Positions 43,971 through 52,885 of a stretch of 64,000 bases of DNA are shown here, piece by piece. Position 1 is the stretch's first letter. The number at the start of each line of letters is the position of its first letter. The notes beneath the pieces are model-generated. The model did not search any database and had not been told where the DNA came from. It was given only the letters and a program-made list of their open reading frames with translations. A program made the position numbers and the translations under genes. This DNA comes from Streptomyces sp. CG4 (GTDB taxonomy: Bacteria > Actinomycetota > Actinomycetes > Streptomycetales > Streptomycetaceae), in contig NZ_CP163525.1 in NCBI RefSeq assembly GCF_041080655.1, positions 1,178,001 through 1,242,000 on the forward strand. The letters run 5' to 3'.

Positions 43971-44678
43971 TCAGCTCACCACTCCGGTCATGACGCCCAC
44001 GGGTACGGCGATGAAACCGGCCGTGAGCAGCAGCGCGAGGACGTTGGCGACGGTCTTCAGGGCGCGGTCGCGGGCGCGGCTGCCGACGCCGAGGGTCTGC
44101 GCTGCGCTCCAGAAGCCATGCCGGATGTGCAGGCCGAGCGCGAGCATCGCGACGATGTAGATGACGTTGCTGTACCAGTGCGAGAAGTCGCCGACGACGT
44201 TCTGGTACGGGTGCCCGTTGCGGAAGTGTCCGGGGTGCACGGTGCCGGTGGTCAGGTCCAGGACGTGCCAGACGATGAACAGGCCGAGGATGATCCCGCC
44301 CCAGCGCATGGTGCGGGTGGCGTAGCTCGCCCTGGGCCTTGCGTGCACGTACTTGCTGGGCCGCGCCTTGATGTCCCGGCGGCTGAGCTGGTACGCGGAG
44401 GTGGCGTGGGCGACCACGGCGACGACGAGCACGATCCGGATGAGCCAGAGGGTCCACTCGTAGTGCATGAAGGGTTCGCCGACAGTGCGCAGCCAGTGGG
44501 CGTAGTGGTTGAACTCGCCCGCTCCGAAGTAGATCTTCAGATTGCCGATCATGTGCGCGACCAGGTACAGCAGCATGATCACGCCGCTGACCGCCATCAC
44601 CGTCTTCTTGCCGACGGAGGAGTCCCACATCGTGCGCGCCATGGACGGCCGTCGGTCCGTCCGCGTTGCCAGAGCCAT
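43971..44678 (-). CDS. sdhC: Succinate dehydrogenase cytochrome b558 subunit
   Basis: This 235-residue membrane anchor has five hydrophobic segments and axial-ligand histidines in [37 protein letters not shown] and [14 protein letters not shown], the di-haem b pattern of the Wolinella/Bacillus class. ATG at 44678 ([13 protein letters not shown]) is preferred to 44708. It is first in the operon and divergent from the LysR gene. Confidence 0.92.
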   Translation of the reverse strand: MALATRTDRRPSMARTMWDSSVGKKTVMAVSGVIMLLYLVAHMIGNLKIYFGAGEFNHYAHWLRTVGEPFMHYEWTLWLIRIVLVVAVVAHATSAYQLSRRDIKARPSKYVHARPRASYATRTMRWGGIILGLFIVWHVLDLTTGTVHPGHFRNGHPYQNVVGDFSHWYSNVIYIVAMLALGLHIRHGFWSAAQTLGVGSRARDRALKTVANVLALLLTAGFIAVPVGVMTGVVS

Positions 44679-44735
44679 GCCCCGCACGCTAGAGCCGCAA
44701 CGACTCATCAGTCCAAGACATGGTCCGGCTCGATT

Positions 44736-44754
44736 CCATAGGAGGAAGCTATGG
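44736..44754. promoter_or_regulatory. LysR box between sdhC and lysR
   Basis: CCATAG-N7-CTATGG is a perfect 19-base dyad with the T-N11-A core of LysR sites. It overlaps TATGGT (44750-44755), a -10 six bases before the lysR ATG, so the regulator probably represses itself while acting on the divergent sdh promoter. Confidence 0.6.
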
Positions 44755-44761
44755 TGAAACC

Positions 44762-45646
44762 ATGCAGTTCCAGCAGCTTCAGTATTTCGTCGCCGTCGCG
44801 GAGACCCGGCACTTCACCCGCGCCGCCGAGCTGGTGCATGTCGCCCAGCCGTCGCTGTCGCAGCAGATCAAGGCGTTGGAGCGGGAGCTGGGGGCGGATC
44901 TGTTCCTGCGTGCCCGGGGCAACATCACGCTCACCGACGCGGGCGAGGCACTGCTGCCGCTGGCCCGGCGGATCCTGGCCGACACGGACACCGCCCGGTA
45001 CGAGGTGCAGGAGCTGGTGCAACTGCGGCGGGGCCGGGTGCGGCTCGGGGCGACGCCGAGCCTGTGCACGGGCCTGCTGCCGGACGTGCTGCGCGCCTTC
45101 CACGACCGCTATCCCGGTATCCGGCTGCTGATCGAGGAGGGCGGCTCGCACGACCTGGTGCGCGAGCTGGCCCGGGGCGCGCTGGACCTCGCGCTGGTCG
45201 TGCTGCCCCTGCCGACGCCGGCGCCCGCGCTGTCGACGGTGGAACTGCTGCGGGAGGAGCTGGTGGTGGTGTCCTCACCCGAGGCGCCGGCCCCCGGCCG
45301 GGGTCGGCGGGTGGTGCATGTCGCCGATCTGGAGGGCGAGCGGCTCGTGATGTTCCGGCACGGCTACGACCTCAGGGAACTGACCGTCTCCGCGTGTCGC
45401 TCCGCTGGGTTCGAGCCGGAGTTTGCTGTTGAAGGGGGTGAGATGGACGCGGTGTTGGGGTTTGTCCGGGCGGGGTTGGGGATCGCTGTGGTGCCGCGGA
45501 TGGTTGCCACGCGGTCCGGGCAGGGGCTGCGGGTCACTCCGTTGGCTCGGCCGGGTTTGCAGCGGACCATTGCGTTGGCTCACCGGAGTGATGTGGCTCC
45601 GCCTCGGGCCGCGCGGGAGCTTCAGCGGATGCTTCTTGAGCGGTGA
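44762..45646 (+). CDS. LysR-family regulator, divergent from sdhCAB
   Basis: This 294-residue protein has the LysR HTH at residues 1-60 (MQFQQLQYFVAVAETRHFTR, then AAELVHVAQPSLSQQIKALE) and a type 2 periplasmic-fold effector domain. ATG at 44762 appears leaderless or near so. It is placed to control the divergent sdhCAB operon, perhaps in response to a dicarboxylate. From about 45420 to the stop the codons end in T far more often than in the first part, a marked drop in third-position GC. Confidence 0.92.
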   Translation: MQFQQLQYFVAVAETRHFTRAAELVHVAQPSLSQQIKALERELGADLFLRARGNITLTDAGEALLPLARRILADTDTARYEVQELVQLRRGRVRLGATPSLCTGLLPDVLRAFHDRYPGIRLLIEEGGSHDLVRELARGALDLALVVLPLPTPAPALSTVELLREELVVVSSPEAPAPGRGRRVVHVADLEGERLVMFRHGYDLRELTVSACRSAGFEPEFAVEGGEMDAVLGFVRAGLGIAVVPRMVATRSGQGLRVTPLARPGLQRTIALAHRSDVAPPRAARELQRMLLER

Positions 45647-45715
45647 CAGTGTTTGTTGACGGATGCGTCTGCCCTTGAATCGCCGTTTCGGGCTTTCCGT
45701 TCGTCGTGGTTGCGC

Positions 45716-45748
45716 GCGCAGTTCCCCGCGCCCCTGAGGGAACTGCGC
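45716..45748. terminator. Palindromic Streptomyces repeat acting as a bidirectional terminator
   Basis: GCGCAGTTCCC and GGGAACTGCGC form an 11-base stem with an 11-base loop between the convergent lysR and rmdA genes. The motif GCGCAGTTCCCCGCGCCCCT recurs at gene ends in many streptomycetes, from memory. Confidence 0.7.
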
Positions 45749-45766
45749 CGCCCCTCCTTGAAAACC

Positions 45767-47911
45767 TCAGCCCGTTGCGTCCACCAGTGCAAGCTCGTGA
45801 AGACGCTCGGGTGGGCCCGGGCGGGCGTAGTACCAGCCCTGGGCGGTGTCGCAGCCCAGTATCCGGAGTTGTTCGGCCTGGGCGCCGGTTTCGACGCCCT
45901 CGACGGTGACCGCGAGGTCGAGGCTGTGGGCCAGGGTGACGATCCCCTCGACGATCTTGAGGTCGACGGGGTCGGCGGGGAACTGCTGCATGCCCATGGT
46001 GAAGGAGCGGTCCAGCTTGAGGATGCTCACCGGCAGGCGCCGCAGGTTGGCGAGGTTGGAGTATCCGGTGCCGAAGTCGTCCAGGGCGATGTCGACGCCC
46101 ATCTCGGCCAGCCGGTGCAGGGGTTTGAGCAGATCGTCGTCGGCGCCGATGAGCGCGGACTCGGTGACCTCCAGACACAGGGCGTCCGGGGCGACACCCG
46201 CGCGCTCCAGGATGTCGACGGTGTCCTGCACCAGGCCCGGATGACTGAGCTGGCACGGCGACAGGTTGACGTTGATGCGCAGGGGGCCGGGGGCCGTCTC
46301 CTCGCCATGACGTTCTCGCCAGGCGCGGGCCTGCCGGATGGACTCCTCCAGGACCCAGCGGCCGAGCGGGACGATCAGTCCCGTGTGTTCGGCGAGCGGG
46401 ATGAAGCGGTCGGGGCCGAGCACGCCGTGCTGCGGGTGCAGCCAGCGGACCAGGGCCTCGGCGCCGCGCACGCTGCCGTCGCCGAGGTGGACGAGCGGCT
46501 GGTACTCGATGAAGAACTCGCCGCGTTCCAGGGCCGTGGGGAGGGCCGTCGTCAGGCCGTGGCGGGTGATGGCGCGGGCGTCGGCCTCGGGGTCGGCGAG
46601 TTCGGAGCGGTTGCCGCCCGCCGACTTCGCCCGGTACATGGTGATGTCGGCGCTGCGCAGCACCTCGGCCGCGGTGCGTTCCCCCGCCGGGCCTTCGACG
46701 ATGCCCAGGCTGCCGCGCACCATCAGGTCCCGGCCGTCGATGCTGATCGGGGTGACCAGGGCGCTCATGATGCGATCGGCGAGTTCGTCCACGGCGCGCT
46801 CCGTGCCCGGCCCGGTGGTCAGGGCGACGAACTCGTCGCCGCCGAGCCGGGCGACCATCTCGCCGGGCGCGGTCGCACAGGACTGCAGCCGGTCGGCGAC
46901 CTCCACCAGCAGCCGGTCGCCGGCCGCGTGCCCGAGGCTGTCGTTGACGGTCTTGAAGCCGTCCAGGTCGAGGTAGCACAGGCCGAAGCGCTGCCCCTCG
47001 CCCGCCGCCAGCACCTTCTCCAGGCGCTCGAAGAACAGCGTGCGGTTGGGCAGGCCGGTGAGGGCGTCGTGCGTCGCCTCGTAGCGCAGCCGGAGGTTGA
47101 GCAGCCGGCGCTCGGTGGTGTCCTCCATGAGGGCGAGCTGGTACTGCGGTGCGCCGTCGGCGTCGCGCAGCAGGGAGACCGTCAGATTGGTCCACAGCAC
47201 CGTGCCGTCGGGGCGGTTGAAGGCCTTTTCCAGGTGGTAGTGCTCGCGCTCGCCGAGAACGAGTTCCTCGTAGAGCTTCCAGGTCTGGGGCGCGTCCTCG
47301 GGATGCACCCAGTCCTGGACGCGGCGGCCGCGCAGGGCATGGTCGGACTGCCCGAACATGCGCAGCAGCGCGTCGTTGACCTGGAGGACGTTCCCTTCGA
47401 GGTCGGCGATGCCGATCCCTATGGCGGCGCCCTCGAAGACCGCGCGGAAGCGCGCCTCGCTGGCGTGCAGGGCCTGCGCGACCAGGCCCTGGGCCTGCAA
47501 CGCGGCCTGGGCGATGGACTCCTGCTCGGCGAGCGTGCGCTCGCGCAGCGCCTCGGCGTACCCGGCGGCCATCGCGTGCTGCAACCGCGAGGAGCGCATG
47601 CGCGGTTGGTCCTGGGGGCCGTCCTCGGCGCAGTACAGCACCAGATAGGCGTCCACGCAGTCCAGGGTCCGGGCGAGCGCCTCGGGGTCGGTGCAGTGCG
47701 CGCCGACCAGCGCGGCGCCGACCGCCTTCGCGCCGTTCGCGTCGAAGCCGCGGGCTCGCAGCAGCTCGCTCAACCGGCGTGCGAGCGGGAGGAGTTCCGC
47801 CTCGAACTCCGCGCGGGTCAGCGACGTGGAGGTCACGGGGTAGACCGCCCGGCTCCAGATCGTCGTGAACCGGCGCAGTCTGCCCTCCGGCCCGTCCGGC
47901 CCGGCGCTCAC
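45767..47911 (-). CDS. rmdA: PAS-GGDEF-EAL cyclic di-GMP enzyme, RmdA-like
   Basis: This 714-residue cytoplasmic protein has an N-terminal regulatory region of about 150 residues, a PAS domain (SEARFRAVFEGAAIGIGIAD), a GGDEF domain with an intact RLGGDEF, and an EAL domain with intact GAEALVRW and DDFGTGYSNLANL. The order matches S. coelicolor RmdA, a c-di-GMP phosphodiesterase influencing development. The GTG start overlaps the stop of the methyltransferase gene as GTGA. Confidence 0.9.
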   Translation of the reverse strand: MSAGPDGPEGRLRRFTTIWSRAVYPVTSTSLTRAEFEAELLPLARRLSELLRARGFDANGAKAVGAALVGAHCTDPEALARTLDCVDAYLVLYCAEDGPQDQPRMRSSRLQHAMAAGYAEALRERTLAEQESIAQAALQAQGLVAQALHASEARFRAVFEGAAIGIGIADLEGNVLQVNDALLRMFGQSDHALRGRRVQDWVHPEDAPQTWKLYEELVLGEREHYHLEKAFNRPDGTVLWTNLTVSLLRDADGAPQYQLALMEDTTERRLLNLRLRYEATHDALTGLPNRTLFFERLEKVLAAGEGQRFGLCYLDLDGFKTVNDSLGHAAGDRLLVEVADRLQSCATAPGEMVARLGGDEFVALTTGPGTERAVDELADRIMSALVTPISIDGRDLMVRGSLGIVEGPAGERTAAEVLRSADITMYRAKSAGGNRSELADPEADARAITRHGLTTALPTALERGEFFIEYQPLVHLGDGSVRGAEALVRWLHPQHGVLGPDRFIPLAEHTGLIVPLGRWVLEESIRQARAWRERHGEETAPGPLRINVNLSPCQLSHPGLVQDTVDILERAGVAPDALCLEVTESALIGADDDLLKPLHRLAEMGVDIALDDFGTGYSNLANLRRLPVSILKLDRSFTMGMQQFPADPVDLKIVEGIVTLAHSLDLAVTVEGVETGAQAEQLRILGCDTAQGWYYARPGPPERLHELALVDATG

Positions 47912-48720
47912 GCCGTACGCCCCACGCCGGCGAATCCGGAGAAGGCGAACGGATCCTCGTCCTCCGGCGCCGACTCCGGCTGCCAGTGCGGCATCGGCAC
48001 CAGTCCCGGTTCCACCATGTCGTACCCCTCGAAGAACCGCGCGATCTCGTCGCGCGAGCGCATGATCAGCGGGTTGCGAATGTCCTTGTATACGTCCACC
48101 GCGCCCTCGGCCCGCTCGGCAGGCACCGGGATTCCCTCGTACGAGGCATGGGTGAGGATCAGCAGGCTGCCGGGCGCGAGCGCCTCGCGCAGCTCGGCCA
48201 CCGCACCGTAGGGGTCGTCCGCGTCTTCCACGAAGTGCAGTATGGCAACGAGGAGGAGGGCGACCGGCCGGTTCAGGTCGATCAGTCGCTCCACCTGGGG
48301 GCTCGCAAGGATTTCCTGCGGCTTGCGCAGGTCCGCCGCGACCACGTCCGCGGTGTCCTCGCCGGCCAGTACGGCCTGGCTGTGCGCGACGGCGACCGGG
48401 TCGTGGTCGACGTAGACCACGTGCGCGCCCGGTACGGCCGCCTGGGCCACCTCGTGGACGTTGCCGAACGTCGGGATGCCGGAGCCGATGTCCAGGAACT
48501 GGCTGATGCCCTGCTGGGCCGCGAACCGCACGGCGCGGCGCATGAACGCCCGGTTGGCCTGCATGATCTTCGGCAGTCCCGGCATGAACTCCATCGCCTT
48601 GCGGGCCGCCTCCCGGTCGACCTCGAAGTTGTGCGAGCCGCCCAGGTAGTAGTCGTAGATCCGCGAGACGCTCGGCACCGAGATGTCGATGCTCCGTGGG
48701 GCCCAGGCGGGGCGCTCCAT
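47908..48720 (-). CDS. S-adenosyl methyltransferase family (DUF574) protein
   Basis: This 270-residue protein is of the actinobacterial SAM-dependent methyltransferase family typified by SRIYDYYLGGSHNFEVDREA and LDIGSGIPTFGNVHEVAQ, with the acidic strand VVYVDHDPVAVAHS. The acceptor is unknown. It is translationally coupled to rmdA. ATG at 48720 is the standard family start. Confidence 0.9.
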   Translation of the reverse strand: MERPAWAPRSIDISVPSVSRIYDYYLGGSHNFEVDREAARKAMEFMPGLPKIMQANRAFMRRAVRFAAQQGISQFLDIGSGIPTFGNVHEVAQAAVPGAHVVYVDHDPVAVAHSQAVLAGEDTADVVAADLRKPQEILASPQVERLIDLNRPVALLLVAILHFVEDADDPYGAVAELREALAPGSLLILTHASYEGIPVPAERAEGAVDVYKDIRNPLIMRSRDEIARFFEGYDMVEPGLVPMPHWQPESAPEDEDPFAFSGFAGVGRTA

Positions 48721-49037
48721 GTATCTCTCCGAGGGGTAGGCGACAGGGACAGGCGATCCGGTGTTCGAGCTGAGGCTACTGATCGCCCGCCAAGGGAGCG
48801 ACCCAAACCGGAAATTGACCGTCCGTTCCCCGCCACTGCCTGCGGCAAGTGCCCGTATGGCCCCGCTGTGTAACGGCTGTGCCCGCCTTGGCCGACTCCT
48901 CCCCACCCGCGCGCCCGCGCGCTCCCGCCCGCACCGCGCCCCACGCACAACGATCCGCCCCCTCCGTGCGGTGCGGAGGGGGCGGACCTTCGGTGGCGCT
49001 CCGGGTCGGGCGGGGCGATCGACCCTGGGGAGGTGAT
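48721..49037. other. 317-base intergenic region before the methyltransferase
   Basis: It holds the promoter region of the methyltransferase-rmdA operon on its left and the terminator of the lipoprotein gene at 48955-48985. No ORF in it looks real. No clear -10/-35 pair was recognised. Confidence 0.6.
48955..48985 (-). terminator. Terminator after the SCO0930-type lipoprotein gene
   Basis: CCGCCCCCTCCG and CGGAGGGGGCGG form a perfect 12-base stem with a seven-base loop, 52 bases after the lipoprotein stop. Confidence 0.75.
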
Positions 49038-49994
49038 CTATTTGCCCGGCGCGCCGACCGGCTTGCCGTCGGGCGAGACGGCGTACCACGTGCCGCCCAC
49101 GCCCTGACCGTTGGTGTCGCCGGGGGCCTTGTCCCCGGAGAAGGTGTAGATCGGCCAGCAGTTCACGGTCATCTGCTGCACACCGTCGGGACGCGTGAAG
49201 CCCATCAGGCCCTTCTTCTTGACGCCCTGGGTGTCGTCGGGCTTGACGATGCCGACGGCCGGCCACTTCACCAGGCAGGCCCCGGTGCAGTTCGAGATGA
49301 CCTTCGGCCAGGCCTTGTCCTTCAGGAAACGGTAGACGGTCATGCCGTTCTTGTTGACGATGATGTTGCCGAGCTTGGGGTCCTTGCGGACGGACAGGCC
49401 GGGCAGGGAGGCCAGCGAGGCCTTCTTGCCGTCGGGGGCGAGCGCGAACCACTTGCCGCCCACGCCCTGACCGTTGACGTCTCCGCCGTTGACGTCCTTG
49501 GCGTAGCGGTAGGCGGGCCAGCCGCCGATGGTGAGCTGCTTGGTGCCGTCGGCACGGGTGACCTCGCCGAGCAGCGCCTTGTCGACGCCGGCGCCGGCGG
49601 TGGCGTCGCTGGCGGGCACCGGCGGCCAGGTGGTGGCGCAGTCGCCGGCACAGTTCGACTTGGGCGGATTGGCGGTGTCCTTGTCGAACCGGTAGAGGGT
49701 GAGGCCGGAGCCGTCGGTCAGCACGTTGCCGAGGTCGGGGTTGGCGGCCACGGTCAGCTTGCCCGCGGAGGCGGCCGGGCTCGGGGAGCTGGAGCTCTGG
49801 TTGCCGTCGGCGCCATAGCCGTTGCCCGTGCCGACTCCGGCGCCGGTGGTCGGGCTGCCCGCGGGCGCGGTGGCTCCGACGTTCTGGGCCGCCGAGGCCG
49901 GGGTCGTGCTGTTGTCCTGACCGCACGCCGTCGTCAGCGCCAGCACCGAAGCGGCTGTGGCCACCAGTGAGGCGGTCCGCCAGGAGGTCTTCAT
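49038..49994 (-). CDS. SCO0930-family lipoprotein
   Basis: This 318-residue secreted protein has a signal peptide ending at a lipobox-like LTTAC (cysteine about residue 24), a Ser/Thr/Gly/Asn-rich linker, and tandem secreted-repeat units of the DUF/PF03640 type (GLTLYRFDKDTANPPKSNCA and GMTVYRFLKDKAWPKVISNC, each with CxGxC pairs). The repeats occur in haem- or surface-associated proteins of unknown role. ATG at 49994 is chosen over 50054. Confidence 0.9.
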   Translation of the reverse strand: MKTSWRTASLVATAASVLALTTACGQDNSTTPASAAQNVGATAPAGSPTTGAGVGTGNGYGADGNQSSSSPSPAASAGKLTVAANPDLGNVLTDGSGLTLYRFDKDTANPPKSNCAGDCATTWPPVPASDATAGAGVDKALLGEVTRADGTKQLTIGGWPAYRYAKDVNGGDVNGQGVGGKWFALAPDGKKASLASLPGLSVRKDPKLGNIIVNKNGMTVYRFLKDKAWPKVISNCTGACLVKWPAVGIVKPDDTQGVKKKGLMGFTRPDGVQQMTVNCWPIYTFSGDKAPGDTNGQGVGGTWYAVSPDGKPVGAPGK

Positions 49995-50131
49995 GTCCAA
50001 CTCCCCATATTCGCCTGGATGTTGCGGCGCTCTGTCGCGCCGCCGCACGGCCATGGGTACGCACGGAGGGGGCCGGAGCGTTCAACGGGGCGGGGAAGTT
50101 CTTCGGGAAAATCTTTCCGGACCCTGCGCGA

Positions 50132-50155
50132 CGCCCTGCACCACGCCCTGCACCA
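50132..50155. repeat. 12-base tandem duplication
   Basis: CGCCCTGCACCA occurs twice in tandem between the lipoprotein and proline-rich genes. Confidence 0.7.
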
Positions 50156-50236
50156 CGTCAAACCATTGATCGCGCTATGTCCCCCTTTCGGAGCAATCCC
50201 GGCGCACTACGACGTACGACTGCCATCGGCACCCCC

Positions 50237-50818
50237 ATGATCTTCGTCGTGCATGGACCCGAAGTGACCCGATGTGCGCCCGCCGCACGGGTGTTGGCCC
50301 TGATGGCGCTGACCTGGACCCTGGTGGGCTGCCCGGTCGGCAGCGCGTCCGCCGACGCCTGTGCGTACGCCTCGGCGGGCCCGGACGGCACGGTGGCGCT
50401 GGCGTACGCCGGCGGCCACCACTGGCCGGCCTCACCGCCCTGGCCGGACCCCGCCCTGCCACCGTGCCGGCCCACGCCCGCCCCGACTCCGCCCCCGTCA
50501 AAGCCGACGCCGACTCCGCGCCCGGTGCCGAAGCCCACCCCGAAACCCAAGCCGCCGGCCCGGCCCGCCCCCGCTCCGCCGGCGCCCCGGCCGACGCCGA
50601 CTCCCACCCCCACCCCCACACCGACGCCGACGCCCAGGCCCGAACCGACGCCGCGCCCCGCCCCCACCGTGCGCCCCCTCGCGACGAAGGTGAGCTATCC
50701 GGCGTATCACCCGCACCCCGTCGCGCACACCGCGCCCGCCCACACCGCGCCGGTCGTCTACGTCCTGCTCATCACCGTGCCGGCGATCGTCGCCGTCGCG
50801 GCGCTGCGCCCGCGCTGA
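50237..50818 (+). CDS. Secreted, membrane-anchored proline-rich protein
   Basis: This 193-residue protein has a signal peptide (ARVLALMALTWTLVGCPVGS), a central Pro-Thr/Pro-Lys repeat of about 80 residues, and a C-terminal hydrophobic helix (VVYVLLITVPAIVAVAALR). The proline region is suited to span the cell wall. It resembles the SCO0931 secreted proline-rich protein by position and composition. The start is uncertain. Confidence 0.75.
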   Translation: MIFVVHGPEVTRCAPAARVLALMALTWTLVGCPVGSASADACAYASAGPDGTVALAYAGGHHWPASPPWPDPALPPCRPTPAPTPPPSKPTPTPRPVPKPTPKPKPPARPAPAPPAPRPTPTPTPTPTPTPTPRPEPTPRPAPTVRPLATKVSYPAYHPHPVAHTAPAHTAPVVYVLLITVPAIVAVAALRPR

Positions 50819-50851
50819 CGCGTGGGCCGGCTCACCTTTTGGAGGTATCCG

Positions 50852-51616
50852 TTGCCGGATTGGCTTGTTCTCGTCCTCGCGATGCTGGCGGCCTGTGCCG
50901 TGGTGGTGGTCGTCACCCTGCTACGGAACAAACGCGCCCCCGTGGACGAGGATCCCAGCGAGACCCCGGACGTCATCGAGTACATGACGATGTGGATCGG
51001 CGTCGTGTACGCCATCGTCCTGGGTCTGGCCATCGCCGGTGTGTGGGAAGCCCGCAACTCCGCCCAGGACCATGTGCAGAACGAGGCCCAGGCCCTGCAC
51101 GAGATCTCCGAGCGGGTCCGGGTCTATCCGCCGAACGTCCGCGACCGGATCCGGGCCGATGTCAACACCTATGTCAGCTATGTGGTCGACCATGAGTGGA
51201 AGACGATGTCCCACCAGGAGCGCGTCACCGACCGCGGCGCACAGCTGCTGCAGAAGGTCCGCCAGGACGTCACCGACTACCAGCCGAAGAACGACTTCGA
51301 GGCGCAGGCCTACCAGCCGCTGCTGGACCAGATGACCGCCGCCGACCAGGCACGCAACGCGCGCGCCGACTCCACCGGGGACACCATGCCGTCGGTGGTG
51401 TGGTGGGGCCTGCTCACCGGGGCGGTGGTCACCGTCGGCATGGTGTTCGCGCTGCAGATCCGGCGCACCAAACGGGAACTGGTCCTGGCCGGGCTGTTCT
51501 CCGCGACCATCGCGTTCATGCTGTTCCTCATCTGGGACTTCGACGCCCCCTACAGCCGGGGCATCGCGGTGACCGCGGAACCGTTCATGAACCTGTTCCC
51601 GGGCATCACCGGATAG
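50852..51616 (+). CDS. DUF4239 membrane protein
   Basis: This 254-residue protein has an N-terminal helix (WLVLVLAMLAACAVVVVVTL), a second helix near MTMWIGVVYAIVLGLAIAGV, a soluble helical middle, and two C-terminal helices, matching DUF4239. TTG at 50852 is selected because GGAGG lies six bases before it; a GTG at 50822 has no such site. Function unknown. Confidence 0.85.
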   Translation: MPDWLVLVLAMLAACAVVVVVTLLRNKRAPVDEDPSETPDVIEYMTMWIGVVYAIVLGLAIAGVWEARNSAQDHVQNEAQALHEISERVRVYPPNVRDRIRADVNTYVSYVVDHEWKTMSHQERVTDRGAQLLQKVRQDVTDYQPKNDFEAQAYQPLLDQMTAADQARNARADSTGDTMPSVVWWGLLTGAVVTVGMVFALQIRRTKRELVLAGLFSATIAFMLFLIWDFDAPYSRGIAVTAEPFMNLFPGITG

Positions 51617-51678
51617 TCCCTACACCCTGCCGCCACGCCCCTGCGGACAGCGGCCGGCCGCCCCTGCTGAAAGGCTTC

Positions 51679-51704
51679 GCCCCGGTTCCCGCAGGGACCG
51701 GGGC
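51679..51704. terminator. Terminator between convergent DUF4239 and the secreted-protein gene
   Basis: GCCCCGGTTCCC and GGGACCGGGGC form a long stem with one bulged base and a three-base loop between convergent genes. Confidence 0.6.
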
Positions 51705-51772
51705 GATCGCCGTATCGCCGTACGCCGTGCGCGGGGGCGAGCCAGGAGTCCGGAACAGCGGACGACGGGGCG

Positions 51773-52552
51773 TCAGAACCGCTTCTCCTTCCGGCGACGC
51801 AGCCAGTACATGCCGCCCCCGACGACGGCCCAGGCCACCAGTCCGGCGCCGATCGCCATGTCGGCCCGTGTGGCACCCGAGGTGATGCCGCCGCCGAACC
51901 CGCCCTGGACGCCGCCGAGCACGGTGAACGCGGCCGGGTGCAGCAGGCTGCGGCCGTCGCAGTGGGCCGTGACGTCGTAGTGGCCAGGACGGGCGTCGCT
52001 GTCGATCCTGGCTCGCGCGCGCGAGACGTCCTCGCGCAACGGGTTGAGCCGGGTGGTCGGGAAGGCGCGGGAGGAGATCGTGCCGCCCTGGCAGCCGTCG
52101 ACGGTGACGGTGAGCCGGGCGCCGCTCGCGATCACGCCGGGGGCGGCGACGATGTGCATCGCGCCACCGTCGCCGCGACCGCCGAGCTCGCCCCCGCTCC
52201 CGGCGTTCCGGTTGTCGGCGTTCCCGCTGCCGGCGTTCCCGTTGTCGTCGCCCCGGCCCGCGTCACGGCCGTCGTCGCCGAAGCCGCGGTTGCCGTTACC
52301 GTTGCTGCTGTCGTCGTCGTTGTCGTTGTCGTTGAAGTGGCCGTCGAAGTTGAAGTTGCTGCTGAGGCCGCCGCTGCCGGGGACCCCGCCCGGGTTGCCG
52401 CCGTTGGACAGGCCGCCGCCATTGCCGAAGCCCGCACTGCCGCTGGACGGCGCGCCGCCGTCGCCCATGCCGTCCGCGACGGCCACAGGGGGGGCGAGCC
52501 CGAGCACGGCGACCGCGGCGCACGCGGCCACCAGGGCACGTTGGTTTCGCAT
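51773..52552 (-). CDS. Secreted anchored protein paired with sortase F
   Basis: This 259-residue protein has a signal peptide (ALVAACAAVAVLGLAPPVAVADG), a low-complexity Gly/Asn/Asp region (residues about 30-135), a beta-rich domain near residues 140-220, and a C-terminal helix with a basic RRRKEKRF tail. There is no LPxTG, but helix plus basic tail and the divergent sortase gene suggest a sorted surface protein. GGAGGATC precedes the ATG. Confidence 0.82.
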   Translation of the reverse strand: MRNQRALVAACAAVAVLGLAPPVAVADGMGDGGAPSSGSAGFGNGGGLSNGGNPGGVPGSGGLSSNFNFDGHFNDNDNDDDSSNGNGNRGFGDDGRDAGRGDDNGNAGSGNADNRNAGSGGELGGRGDGGAMHIVAAPGVIASGARLTVTVDGCQGGTISSRAFPTTRLNPLREDVSRARARIDSDARPGHYDVTAHCDGRSLLHPAAFTVLGGVQGGFGGGITSGATRADMAIGAGLVAWAVVGGGMYWLRRRKEKRF

Positions 52553-52885
52553 GTGATCCTCCGCGGGAGGCGGTCCGGGACCTGTCCCCGGTCGATCGGC
52601 GAGAAAACGCCTCCCGGGAAGACCGTGGGGCGCGCGGAACACGCCCGCATGTCGAGAATCGTCCGTCCTGGTGAGGCAACACGCCCGACAAAAAGCACAC
52701 AATCGGATATTGCCGCAGGTCACAGACCGTCAGAAAAATGCTGGGAACGGCAACTCGGATGGCGCACCACGCGGGCCGTCGGCCACCCGTTCGCCGCTCC
52801 ACCCGTCGCCCGCCGCGCGCGCGGGACTTAGCGTTTTCTCATGCGCGATGGAGGTGGTAACGGCCGCGTCGAGAGGGGCTGGCAC
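52553..52885. other. 333-base divergent promoter region between secreted protein and sortase
   Basis: It contains an AT-richer core near 52680-52740 where divergent promoters probably lie. An inverted repeat CGGGAGGCG (52564-52572) / CGCCTCCCG (52608-52616) lies directly upstream of the secreted-protein ribosome-binding site, with a 35-base loop. No ORF in it looks real. Confidence 0.55.
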
